This document shows positions 28,923-36,777 of a stretch of DNA of 64,000 nt, one piece after another. Below the pieces are notes generated by a model that searched no databases, was not told the DNA's origin, and was given only the letters and a program-made list of their open reading frames with translations. Made by a program: the position numbers and the translations under genes. The DNA comes from Mesorhizobium sp. WSM3860 (lineage in GTDB: Bacteria > Pseudomonadota > Alphaproteobacteria > Rhizobiales > Rhizobiaceae). The stretch is from contig NZ_NSGF01000011.1 of the NCBI RefSeq assembly GCF_002294995.1, forward strand, positions 124,001 through 188,000. The letters are read 5' to 3'. Within the stretch, counting starts at the first letter, position 1, and the number at the start of each line of letters is the position of its first letter.

Positions 28923-30017
28923 ATGACGACCACCGGGACGAAGCGCGACTACAGCCTTGTCGGCGAAAGCACGCGGCTTGCGGTCGAGACCGGGCTTGCC
29001 TCGGCCGAGTGGTATCACACCGATGTGCCGCGCAAGGTGATGAAGGAATTGATGCAGCGCTCCGACGGGCCGGCGATCCGCGATACCATCATCTGGATCG
29101 CGGCGATCCTGGCATCGGCCGCCGGCATTATCTGGTTCTGGGGCACGTGGTGGGTCGTGCCATTCATGTTAGTCTATGGCGTGCTCTATGGCTCGTCGAG
29201 CGACTCGCGCTGGCACGAATGCGGGCACGGCACCGCATTTCGCACGCGCTGGATGAATGATGTCGTCTATCACATCGCCTCGTTCATGCTGATGCGCAAT
29301 CCGGTGCAGTGGCGCTGGAGCCATGCCCGTCACCACACCGACACCATCATCGTCGGCCGCGATGCCGAGATCGCCGTGATGCGGCCCCCGGACCTCATCA
29401 AGGCCGCGCTCGCCTTCACGGGCATTCTCGACTTCCGCTATTCGTTGCCGACACTGGTGCGCCAGGCCTTCGGCAAGCTGTCGGACGACGAGAAGAGCTA
29501 CATTCCGGAGATGGAGCAGCATAAAGCGGTGATCGCGGCGCGCTGGCATATGGTCGTCTATGCCGCGACGATCGCTGTCGCGATCGCGCTTCGGTCATGG
29601 ATACCGCTGGTGCTGATCGGCCTGCCGCGTCTCTATGGCACCTGGCACATGGTGATGACCGGCCTGCTGCAGCATATCGGGCTGGCCGACAACGTCACCG
29701 ACCATCGGCTCAACACGCGAACCGTCTACATGAACCCGATCAGCCGGTTCATCTACTGGAACATGAACTACCATGTGGAGCACCACATGTTCCCGATGGT
29801 GCCCTACCATGCGCTGCCCAGACTGCATGAACTGGTCAAGCACGATTTGCCGGAGCCGAACCCGTCGATGTGGCACGCCTATCGAGAGGTCTGGCCGGTG
29901 CTGCTCAGGCAGCTGAAATATGAGGACTACTACCTCAAACGCGAATTGCCGCCGACGGCCAAGCCTTATCGCGGCGAATTTCACAAGCTCGACATCACGG
30001 CAGCGGCTGCCGAATAA
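28923..30017 (+). CDS. mocD: MocD-like membrane di-iron oxygenase (fatty-acid-desaturase fold)
   Basis: A 364-residue integral-membrane di-iron enzyme. The three histidine boxes are HECGHGT, HARHHTD and HVEHH, with hydrophobic segments around IIWIAAILASAAGIIWFW and before the last box. Rhizopine MocD has this fold and works with a Rieske ferredoxin, which is encoded 45 bp downstream. An oxidative demethylation of an O- or N-methyl group is the likely reaction, by analogy. A GTG at 28917 overlapping the previous stop (TAGTG) is an equally possible start. A true lipid desaturase cannot be excluded. Confidence 0.75.
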   Translation: MTTTGTKRDYSLVGESTRLAVETGLASAEWYHTDVPRKVMKELMQRSDGPAIRDTIIWIAAILASAAGIIWFWGTWWVVPFMLVYGVLYGSSSDSRWHECGHGTAFRTRWMNDVVYHIASFMLMRNPVQWRWSHARHHTDTIIVGRDAEIAVMRPPDLIKAALAFTGILDFRYSLPTLVRQAFGKLSDDEKSYIPEMEQHKAVIAARWHMVVYAATIAVAIALRSWIPLVLIGLPRLYGTWHMVMTGLLQHIGLADNVTDHRLNTRTVYMNPISRFIYWNMNYHVEHHMFPMVPYHALPRLHELVKHDLPEPNPSMWHAYREVWPVLLRQLKYEDYYLKRELPPTAKPYRGEFHKLDITAAAAE

Positions 30018-30062
30018 GATCGGTGCGCGGCAGTTGCACGCACCCAATCAGGAGAAGAGAAG

Positions 30063-30377
30063 ATGGCGGGGTGGGTCGAAGCTTGCGCGGTGGGCGACGT
30101 GGATGAGGAGGACGTCATCCGCTTCGACCATGGCGGGCGCACCTTCGCGATTTACCGTTCGCCGGACAACGAATTCTTCGCCACCGACGGTTTCTGCACG
30201 CATGAAAAGGCGCATTTGGCTGACGGGTTGGTGATGGACGACATCATCGAATGCCCGAAGCACAATGGCCGCTTCAACTACAAGACCGGCCAGGCGAAAG
30301 GCGCGCCCGTCTGCGTCAACCTCAAAACCTATCCGGTCAAGGTCGAGGCCGGCAAAGTCTTGATCCAAATCGGCTGA
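30063..30377 (+). CDS. mocE: MocE-like Rieske [2Fe-2S] ferredoxin
   Basis: A 104-residue Rieske protein with ligand motifs CTHEKAH and CPKHNGRF (C-x-H and C-x2-H) at about residues 45-47 and 64-67. It should pass electrons to the MocD-like oxygenase encoded just upstream. AGGAGAAGAG precedes the ATG. The reductase that usually completes such chains (MocF) is not found downstream, where a reverse-strand glycosyltransferase begins, so electrons must come from a reductase encoded elsewhere. Confidence 0.88.
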   Translation: MAGWVEACAVGDVDEEDVIRFDHGGRTFAIYRSPDNEFFATDGFCTHEKAHLADGLVMDDIIECPKHNGRFNYKTGQAKGAPVCVNLKTYPVKVEAGKVLIQIG

Positions 30378-30516
30378 TCGGCCGCCCGCCAAGCAACGAA
30401 GGAACAGAATCCGATGCGCCAACGAAGGCGATCTCGCCTGGTTCGCCGCCAAGTGCGGCAGCTATTGGGGCGGCCTTGCGGCACGAGCCGGTAAGCTGTC
30501 GTCGAGAGATCGGCGC

Positions 30517-31506
30517 CTATTTCCGTGTCTTGACCACGCCCATCAGGACTTCCGGATAGGTAGCGGCCATCATCCGCTGGTCGGCCTGCGCGGCAAAGAT
30601 GACGGTGCACCGTTCGGCGTTGAATCGGAAACGGCGTCTGTATTTTTCCTTGTTGAGAATGATCCCGGAGAGGCCGTCGAATTTGCGGAGCAATCGCTTG
30701 CGCAGCCCTCTCATCCAGAGCGGACGGCTGAACCGATCGAGCCAGGGCGTATCTTTCGCCAGGTCGCGATAGATCGCCATCGCGGCCAGTTCCACTCCTT
30801 CAGGCCTTGGCCACCACGGCTTTCCAAAGGTGAAATGACGCGCGAAGGCTCTATTGAAGGGTATCTGGCTGGAATGGTTGGTCTGGAGGTTCCAGAGCGG
30901 ATGCATCGTTTGCCAGCGTCCGGCAAAAGCTATGTTGAGCGCTCCCTGATCGAGCTTCGGTACGCGCCGAAGCGCCAGTTCGCGCGCCCGCTCCAACAGC
31001 CCTTCGGCGCGGATCATTGGCATGTTCAGCACCAGTATGCCGGCGTTGAAATGCGATGAGCCGGGCTCCATCTCAAGAGACTCGCGGCAGCTCGGATCGA
31101 AATAGGTCTGCTCGTCATGGGCCGCCAGGAGTGGGACATTCAGTTCAACGTCGGCCAAGTCGGTGATCGACCGGTTGAAGATAACGTCGGTGTCCACATA
31201 GACGAGCCTGTCGTAAGACACGAATACCGCCAGCTTGTCGGCAAGCAGGCGGATGTAGGTTGCGACGCTGAGGTGTCCGGGATCGAAGTCGAATCCCTTC
31301 ATGAGATCGGACACGTCGACGATCTTGACGGCGGCGCCGAGCAATCGGTCCGCGACCGCCAAATCCTCGGTACCGGCGCCCATATGAAGGATGAAACCGC
31401 CGATCGGCGCAGATACGTCGAGTATGCGCCGCGCGCCCAGAACAGCGTATGGGAAATTTTTTGCGTCTGCCGCCAAGACGAAACAGGAACGATGCAAATT
31501 AGCCAC
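30517..31506 (-). CDS. Glycosyltransferase family 8 protein
   Basis: A 329-residue GT-A-fold glycosyltransferase without a signal peptide. The DxD motif is LVYVDTDVIFN at about residue 104. HFNAGILVLNMP and LDQGALNIAF follow in the order typical of GT8 (LPS glucosyl/galactosyltransferases and glycogenin relatives). It probably adds a hexose to a surface glycan, by inference. The only in-frame starts near the N-terminus are GTG at 31506 and TTG at 31497; GAGGGG is better spaced for the TTG. It is flanked by unrelated genes, an isolated transcription unit. Confidence 0.75.
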   Translation of the reverse strand: MANLHRSCFVLAADAKNFPYAVLGARRILDVSAPIGGFILHMGAGTEDLAVADRLLGAAVKIVDVSDLMKGFDFDPGHLSVATYIRLLADKLAVFVSYDRLVYVDTDVIFNRSITDLADVELNVPLLAAHDEQTYFDPSCRESLEMEPGSSHFNAGILVLNMPMIRAEGLLERARELALRRVPKLDQGALNIAFAGRWQTMHPLWNLQTNHSSQIPFNRAFARHFTFGKPWWPRPEGVELAAMAIYRDLAKDTPWLDRFSRPLWMRGLRKRLLRKFDGLSGIILNKEKYRRRFRFNAERCTVIFAAQADQRMMAATYPEVLMGVVKTRK

Positions 31507-31706
31507 CCCTCATGTGCCTGGCCTTTCATATCCGAACTCATTGTGCAACCCAAGAGGGTGCCGAAGAACCGCGGGGCGGTGGCATAGGCGGCCGAGCCCG
31601 GCCTCCGCTCCGGGGCGCGCGGCCAGTTTTGGCGTAAGGTTGGCTTGGCTGGGTGGTGATCTCGATCTCGTTGGTGGTCCGCAACGAGGAGGTGCCCCGA
31701 TCTCGT

Positions 31707-33209
31707 CTAATCGAGCAGTGGGTGCAACGCAGGACGCCAATACCCGTCGGCGAGCACCGCGTGGAGCGCTTCGGCGTTGGATCCCAGCGGCCGGTCTCCC
31801 TTAAGCGTCGGCACATGGGCGCGGACGGCCGCGTAGATCGCGCTGGTGGCCGGTGCAAGAGTCAGCCCTTCGCGAAGATCGACGGCCTGTGCGGCGGCCA
31901 TAAACTCCAGCGCGATCAGCCGCCGCCACAGCACGATCATCTCGACGCATTTGGCGACGGCGAGGGGCGTCTGCGTCGCATGATCCTCGACGCCCTCGGA
32001 CACGGGCAGGAAGTCGAGCATCACCGGATTGGCCTTGTGGCGGATGGCGGCCAGGATCGCCGTCACCGTCTTCTGCAGTGGCACGAAGCCGGCGGAAGCG
32101 CCGCCGACCGGCGAAAGGTATTTCGGCAGGCCATTGCGGCCCGAGCCGGTGAGCTGGATGAAGCGCGCGGCGCACGCCGCTGCGCATTGCGCAATCGCCA
32201 GACCTAGCGTCTCGAAGGCCAGCGACAGCGAGGCGGTGTGGAAATTGCCGGTCGACAAAACCTGCGCGTCATCAACGAGCACCAGCGGGTTGTCGGCGGA
32301 CGCGTTAAGCTCGATCTCGACGGCGAGCCGCGCATGGTCGATCGCCTGGATGAGCGCGCCATGGATGGAGGGCATGCAGCGGATCGACAGGGGATCCTGA
32401 AGGGTGGTCGGCGCGGGCGCCTCGTCGCGGGCCAGCAGGTCGCGCAATGCCTTTGCCGCTACCTGCTGGCAGGCGGCCGGCCGCGCCAGATGCAGGCGTG
32501 GGTCAAGGATGGTGCGGTTGGCGCCGAACGCTTCCATGGTGAGCGCGCCGGCCTGCTGCTGCTGTTCGAGCGCCGACAGCGCGTCGATGAGCGCCAGCGC
32601 GCCGGTGCCGGTGGAAACCGCGGAAGCGTTGATCAGCGACAGACCATCCTTCGGTGCCAGGCCTACGGGCGCAAGGCGCGCCATCGTCAGCGCCTTTGCC
32701 GAAGGCATGCGCCTGCCTTGATAGTCGGCATCGCCTTCGCCGATCAGCGTGTGGGCTATCGCGGTCATCAGCACCAGGTCGCCGGCGCCGATCGAGCCCA
32801 GCGATGGCATCACCGGATGGATGCCGCCGTTGAGCAGATCGACGAGCGCGGTGAGGACATGCGGCGACAGGCCCGAGCCGCCGGCGCAAAGCATGGCGAT
32901 GCGGGCAAACATTGCGGCGCGCACGAGCTGGGCAGGCAACGGTTTCCCCAACGCAGCGCCGCGTCCGTCGAGAAGCTGGCGCTGGAAGGCACCGGCATCG
33001 CCTTCGACAGCCGTGCCGAGATTGGCGCCCAGCCCGGTGTTCAGCCCATAGATCTGCTGGCCGCCGGCAGCGGCGCCATCGAGGACCTGGCGGGCCTTGC
33101 CCAGTTTCTCGATGACCGTCGGCGTGACCTCGATCTTGCCTGCATTGCGCGCGACGGCGGCCACATCCTCGATGCTGACACCGGCGCCGGTAAGAACGAG
33201 CGGGGTCAT
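31707..33209 (-). CDS. Histidine ammonia-lyase homologue lacking the MIO serine
   Basis: A 500-residue member of the HAL/PAL family. Several family residues are present: Tyr in IYGLNTGLG (54), Asn in LINAS (196) and Arg in SIRCMPSIHG. The strongly conserved GSVGASGDL motif, whose Ala-Ser-Gly makes the MIO cofactor, reads GSIGAGDL here (about 138-145): the Ser codon is missing in frame. The active-site Tyr of DPYSLR is replaced by Leu (DPLSIR, about 274-279). Classical ammonia-lyase chemistry is therefore doubtful. It overlaps the upstream ornithine-cyclodeaminase-like gene by ATGA and must act with it. Confidence 0.82.
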   Translation of the reverse strand: MTPLVLTGAGVSIEDVAAVARNAGKIEVTPTVIEKLGKARQVLDGAAAGGQQIYGLNTGLGANLGTAVEGDAGAFQRQLLDGRGAALGKPLPAQLVRAAMFARIAMLCAGGSGLSPHVLTALVDLLNGGIHPVMPSLGSIGAGDLVLMTAIAHTLIGEGDADYQGRRMPSAKALTMARLAPVGLAPKDGLSLINASAVSTGTGALALIDALSALEQQQQAGALTMEAFGANRTILDPRLHLARPAACQQVAAKALRDLLARDEAPAPTTLQDPLSIRCMPSIHGALIQAIDHARLAVEIELNASADNPLVLVDDAQVLSTGNFHTASLSLAFETLGLAIAQCAAACAARFIQLTGSGRNGLPKYLSPVGGASAGFVPLQKTVTAILAAIRHKANPVMLDFLPVSEGVEDHATQTPLAVAKCVEMIVLWRRLIALEFMAAAQAVDLREGLTLAPATSAIYAAVRAHVPTLKGDRPLGSNAEALHAVLADGYWRPALHPLLD

Positions 33210-34207
33210 GCGAAGCGCAGCCTCTGGCCGATACCGTTTTGGCCAGCCTTGGCCAGCATCGCCTTGCCGAGCGCGATATCGGAGAGCGACAGGCCGCGAT
33301 GCCAGAACAGGATCGTCTCGCCGTCGCTTTGCCGGCCCGGCTTGCGGCCGGCCGTGATCTGGCCGAGCTCGGCATGCAGCGTCGCCTGGCTCAGCCGTCC
33401 CGTCTCGACATGGGCGCGCAGCGAGCCGAACTTGCCGGTCTTGCACTGACCCCAGTCGTCGACGACGATCTTTTGCATGATGTCGGTAAGCGAAAGCTCC
33501 ACCGCGCTCATCGTGCCGTAGGGCACGACCAGCGCGCCACGCTTGATCCAGGCGGTCTTGAGCAATGGTTGCGGTTCCGGCAGCCGCGAGGCCTCGACAA
33601 CGATGTCGGCGCCTTCGACGCAGCTTTTCCAGTCAGCCACGGCCATGACCGGCTTGCCGAGATCGGCGGCAAGCTTCGCGGCGAAACCGTCGCGGCTTTC
33701 GGGGCGGCGCGAATGGACGCGGATCTCGTCGAAGTCGAAGAGGTGATCGAGCAGGCGCACGTTCCAGTAGGCGGTGCCGCGCGCGCCGATATGACCCAGC
33801 ACTCTGGATGATTTTTTCGCCAGATGCTTGGCGCCGATGGCGGTGATGGCGCCGGTGCGCATATCGGTGATCACGGTGGCGTCGAGAATGGCGCGCGGCG
33901 CGCCGGTGCGCGGGTCGAAGAGATTGAGGATGCCGAATTCGGACGGGAGGCCTTGCAGGTAGTTATCGACATAGTCGCCGACGATCTTCACGCCGGCCGC
34001 ATCAAGCGGCGCCACATAGCCGCGCAGCACGTTGAAATGGCCGTGGAAGGACGGATCCGGCTCGAGATGGACGCGAGGCTCGATCACCGTCTGCCCGTTG
34101 CCCTGGGCGACGAGCCCGGCTTCGACGGCGCCGATGATCTCGGCATCGCTCATACCAAGGGCTTCAATGTCGAGAGCATTGAGGTAGTCGATATAGATGG
34201 GCTTCAT
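33206..34207 (-). CDS. Ornithine cyclodeaminase / mu-crystallin family protein
   Basis: A 333-residue NAD(P)-binding protein. The family substrate-binding segment is around EPRVHLEPDPSFHGHFNVLRGY, with Asp in DATVITDMRTGAITAIGAKHLA. The nucleotide loop is LGHIGARGTAYWNVR. Family members are ornithine cyclodeaminases, ketimine reductases or amino-acid dehydrogenases; which one applies is not decidable. GGGAGGG precedes the ATG at 34207. The stop overlaps the start of the HAL homologue, and the MFS gene diverges across a 91-bp promoter gap. Confidence 0.8.
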   Translation of the reverse strand: MKPIYIDYLNALDIEALGMSDAEIIGAVEAGLVAQGNGQTVIEPRVHLEPDPSFHGHFNVLRGYVAPLDAAGVKIVGDYVDNYLQGLPSEFGILNLFDPRTGAPRAILDATVITDMRTGAITAIGAKHLAKKSSRVLGHIGARGTAYWNVRLLDHLFDFDEIRVHSRRPESRDGFAAKLAADLGKPVMAVADWKSCVEGADIVVEASRLPEPQPLLKTAWIKRGALVVPYGTMSAVELSLTDIMQKIVVDDWGQCKTGKFGSLRAHVETGRLSQATLHAELGQITAGRKPGRQSDGETILFWHRGLSLSDIALGKAMLAKAGQNGIGQRLRFA

Positions 34208-34298
34208 CCCAGGTTTTCCCTCCCAAGCCCCACTCTCCATAACAGGCGGCGAGGCTACACGAAAGTTTGTTGGATAAAGTCTGGACTGGTTCAGCCTT

Positions 34299-35765
34299 AT
34301 GCTGTTCAACCAGCGCGTCATGACCAGCATTCCCGACAACGAGGCATTGCCCCAGGCCCTGCCGATGGCGGCGCGCCAGGCGCGGCGCGTGGCGCTCATT
34401 GTCGCCGTCGCCTTCTTCATGCAGTTCCTCGACTCGACGATAATCTCGACGTCGCTGCCGCAGATGGGGCAGTCCTTCGGCGTGCCGGCGGTGGCGATGA
34501 GCATCGGCATCACCGCCTATATGCTGACCATGGCGGTGTTCGTGCCGCTGTCGGGCTGGCTCGCCGACCGTTTTGGCGCGCGCAACATCTTTCTTGTCGC
34601 CATCGCGCTGTTCACGCTGGCCTCGATCGCCTGCGGGTTCTCCGAGAGCCTTGCCGCCTTCGTCGCTGCGCGCGTGGTGCAGGGGCTAGGCAGCGCGCTG
34701 ATGACGCCCGTCGGCCGCATCCTCGTGCTGCGCAATGCCGCCAAGTCGGAGCTGCTTGCGGCGACGGCGCTAATCACCTGGCCGGCGCTGTTCGCGCCGG
34801 TGATCGGCCCGGTGCTCGGCGGCTTCATCACCACCTATCTGTCCTGGCACTGGAATTTCTTCATCAACGTTCCGCTGGGACTGGCGGGGCTGCTGCTGGT
34901 CGCCCGCTTCGTCACGGACGATCGCGAATCCGAGACCAAGCCGCTGGACTGGCCGGGCTTTTTCCTGACCTCTCTGGGTCTCGCGCTGCTGCTTTACGGA
35001 CTGGAGCGCCTCGCGCATCCCGAGGACGGCCTTGTGCCGACGGTCGGCCTGATCGCCGCCGGCATGCTGGTCGGATGGCTGGCGGTGCGCCACCTGGCGC
35101 GCACGCCGCATCCATTGCTCGACCTCTCCGCCTTCAAGGTGCTGACCTTCGCCATCTCGACGCTGGTGGCAGGCACGGTCTTCCGTGTCGCCATCAACGC
35201 CACGCCATTCCTGTTGCCGCTGCTCTTCCAGGTCGGCTTCGGGATGCGGCCGGTCGATGCGGGCCTGCTGATCCTCGCCTATTTCCTTGGCAATCTCGGC
35301 ATGAAGGCGGTCACGACACCCACTTTGCGCCGCTTCGGCTTCCGCCGCGTCCTGGTCATCAACGGGCTGATCGCCTCGCTGGCGATCATCGCCTGCGGGG
35401 CGATCTCGCCCGGGACGCCGCAGGCCATTGTGGTGGCCCTGATGCTGGTCGCCGGCCTGTCGCGCTCGATGCAGTTCACGGCGCTGAACACGCTTGCCTT
35501 CGCGGATATCGGCGCGCCGCAGCGCAGCTCGGCCGCCACGCTCTCCAGCATGCTGCAGCAGGTAGCGATGCTATTTGGCGTGGCCGTGGCCGCGGCGATC
35601 CTCAACCTGTCGCAGATCGTGCGGAGCGGTGAGGCGCCCGATCTGATGGACTTCAGGATCGCCTTCGTGGTGATCGGCCTGATCGGGCTGGTGGCAGCGA
35701 TGCGTTTCCTGACCCTGCCGGCCAGTGCGGGTGCAGAGGTCTCAGGTCATACGGCGCGGGATTGA
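34299..35765 (+). CDS. MFS transporter, DHA2 drug:H+ antiporter type
   Basis: A 488-residue inner-membrane carrier with about fourteen hydrophobic segments. Motif A is GWLADRFGARN, with FLDSTIISTSLPQM in the first helix (motif D1) and a proline/glycine-rich motif C, FAPVIGPVLGGF. These mark the EmrB/QacA-like 14-helix family. An ATG at 34320 is an alternative start; neither has a good ribosome binding site. Divergent position suggests export of a product or intermediate of the HAL/OCD-like pair. Confidence 0.83.
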   Translation: MLFNQRVMTSIPDNEALPQALPMAARQARRVALIVAVAFFMQFLDSTIISTSLPQMGQSFGVPAVAMSIGITAYMLTMAVFVPLSGWLADRFGARNIFLVAIALFTLASIACGFSESLAAFVAARVVQGLGSALMTPVGRILVLRNAAKSELLAATALITWPALFAPVIGPVLGGFITTYLSWHWNFFINVPLGLAGLLLVARFVTDDRESETKPLDWPGFFLTSLGLALLLYGLERLAHPEDGLVPTVGLIAAGMLVGWLAVRHLARTPHPLLDLSAFKVLTFAISTLVAGTVFRVAINATPFLLPLLFQVGFGMRPVDAGLLILAYFLGNLGMKAVTTPTLRRFGFRRVLVINGLIASLAIIACGAISPGTPQAIVVALMLVAGLSRSMQFTALNTLAFADIGAPQRSSAATLSSMLQQVAMLFGVAVAAAILNLSQIVRSGEAPDLMDFRIAFVVIGLIGLVAAMRFLTLPASAGAEVSGHTARD

Positions 35766-35775
35766 AACGGGCTTT

Positions 35776-35874
35776 TAGAGCGGTCAGCTTTTCGTGGAAT
35801 TGCTGATCCGCTCTAAGCGTTTGTTTTTACGCAATTCCGGGCGGATAACCGCCACGCAATTTTCCTGGAATTGC
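35776..35874. repeat. Two adjacent palindromic intergenic repeats
   Basis: The first (35776-35815) pairs TAGAGCGGTCAGC with GCTGATCCGCTCTA. The second (35831-35874) pairs GCAATTCC with GGAATTGC around an inner GCGG-ATAA-CCGC hairpin. They fill the space between the convergent MFS and amidohydrolase genes and could end transcription. The second resembles a repeat I recall as common in Mesorhizobium. Confidence 0.6.
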
Positions 35875-35889
35875 TCCGGAGCTTGCATG

Positions 35890-36777
35890 TCACGCTGGCC
35901 GGTAGACCTTGTCGGCCGTGTTCCAGAAGATATCCGCCTCGGCCTTCGGGCCGTGCCTGGCCACCGCGGCGCGGTGCGCCTTGATCAGCTCGGCATGGCT
36001 GGTCCAGAGCTTCTCGATCGGGAAGTTCGAGCCGAACATCAGGTGATCGCTGCCCAGAATCTCGATTGCATTGTCGACGATGTAGGCGATGAGTTCCGGG
36101 TCGTTGCGATGCGCGAATGTGCCGAGCCCCGACAGCTTGGCGTAAAAGTTTGGCGCTGCCGAGAGCGTGCGGAGGCCGGCCTTCCACGCCTCTGTCGTTT
36201 CCGGCTCCATTCCGGTCAGCATACCGGCATGAGTGAGGATGAAGTTCGTTTCCGGGTTTTCGCCGACCAGCATCTGCCCGTCTTTCATCTGCGCCGGGAA
36301 GAGTTGCAGGTCGAAGGACAGGCTATAGTCCTTCAGCCGCGCCACGTTTTTCCGCACCTTGGGGTCGATCACCTGGTCGGCGGAAGCGGCGAAGCGGAAG
36401 GCAGGCGTCTCGTGCCAATGGAGTTGCATGCGCACGCCGCGCAGCAGCGGATACTTTTTCAAGAGGTCGATTTGCGGCCGGACATCGTCGACCGTCATGT
36501 CGGCATAGCCGACGATGGCTTGCGGCCAGCCGGTCTCGTCCGCAGTCTTTTGCAGGAAGGCGACCTCCTTCTCGAAATCCTCCTTGGCCCAGTTGGTCTG
36601 GACATAGACGGCCTTCTCGACACCGGAGCCGTTCTGGTCGTCGAGGAATTCCTCGATCGGATAGTCGCGGCGGATCGGCTCATAGGGGCCGAAGATGCGC
36701 GGCACCATCGGGCCGACCAGCCAGGGCTGGTCCTTTCGGCGCCAGATGTGGAAATGCGCGTCGATCGCATTCTGCAT
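35890..36777 (-). CDS. Amidohydrolase-family lactonase/hydrolase (PDC-hydrolase-like)
   Basis: A 295-residue TIM-barrel hydrolase of the amidohydrolase-2 family, which includes 2-pyrone-4,6-dicarboxylate and fuconolactone hydrolases. The N-terminal metal motif is DAHFHIW, a later His is in ILTHAGM, and the terminal motif is MFGSNFP with Asn where many relatives have Asp. The ATG at 36777 overlaps the VWA stop (ATGA), which fixes the start. It ends the Mo-hydroxylase operon, so it may hydrolyse the hydroxylated ring or lactone product. Substrate is unknown. Confidence 0.78.
   Translation of the reverse strand: MQNAIDAHFHIWRRKDQPWLVGPMVPRIFGPYEPIRRDYPIEEFLDDQNGSGVEKAVYVQTNWAKEDFEKEVAFLQKTADETGWPQAIVGYADMTVDDVRPQIDLLKKYPLLRGVRMQLHWHETPAFRFAASADQVIDPKVRKNVARLKDYSLSFDLQLFPAQMKDGQMLVGENPETNFILTHAGMLTGMEPETTEAWKAGLRTLSAAPNFYAKLSGLGTFAHRNDPELIAYIVDNAIEILGSDHLMFGSNFPIEKLWTSHAELIKAHRAAVARHGPKAEADIFWNTADKVYRPA

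Noticed and set aside
30378..30516. A short frame downstream of mocE reading NEGDLAWFAAKCGSYWGG, which looks protein-like
   Set aside because: It has no good start and runs into the opposite-strand glycosyltransferase gene. It may be a gene remnant, but I cannot assign it to a family.
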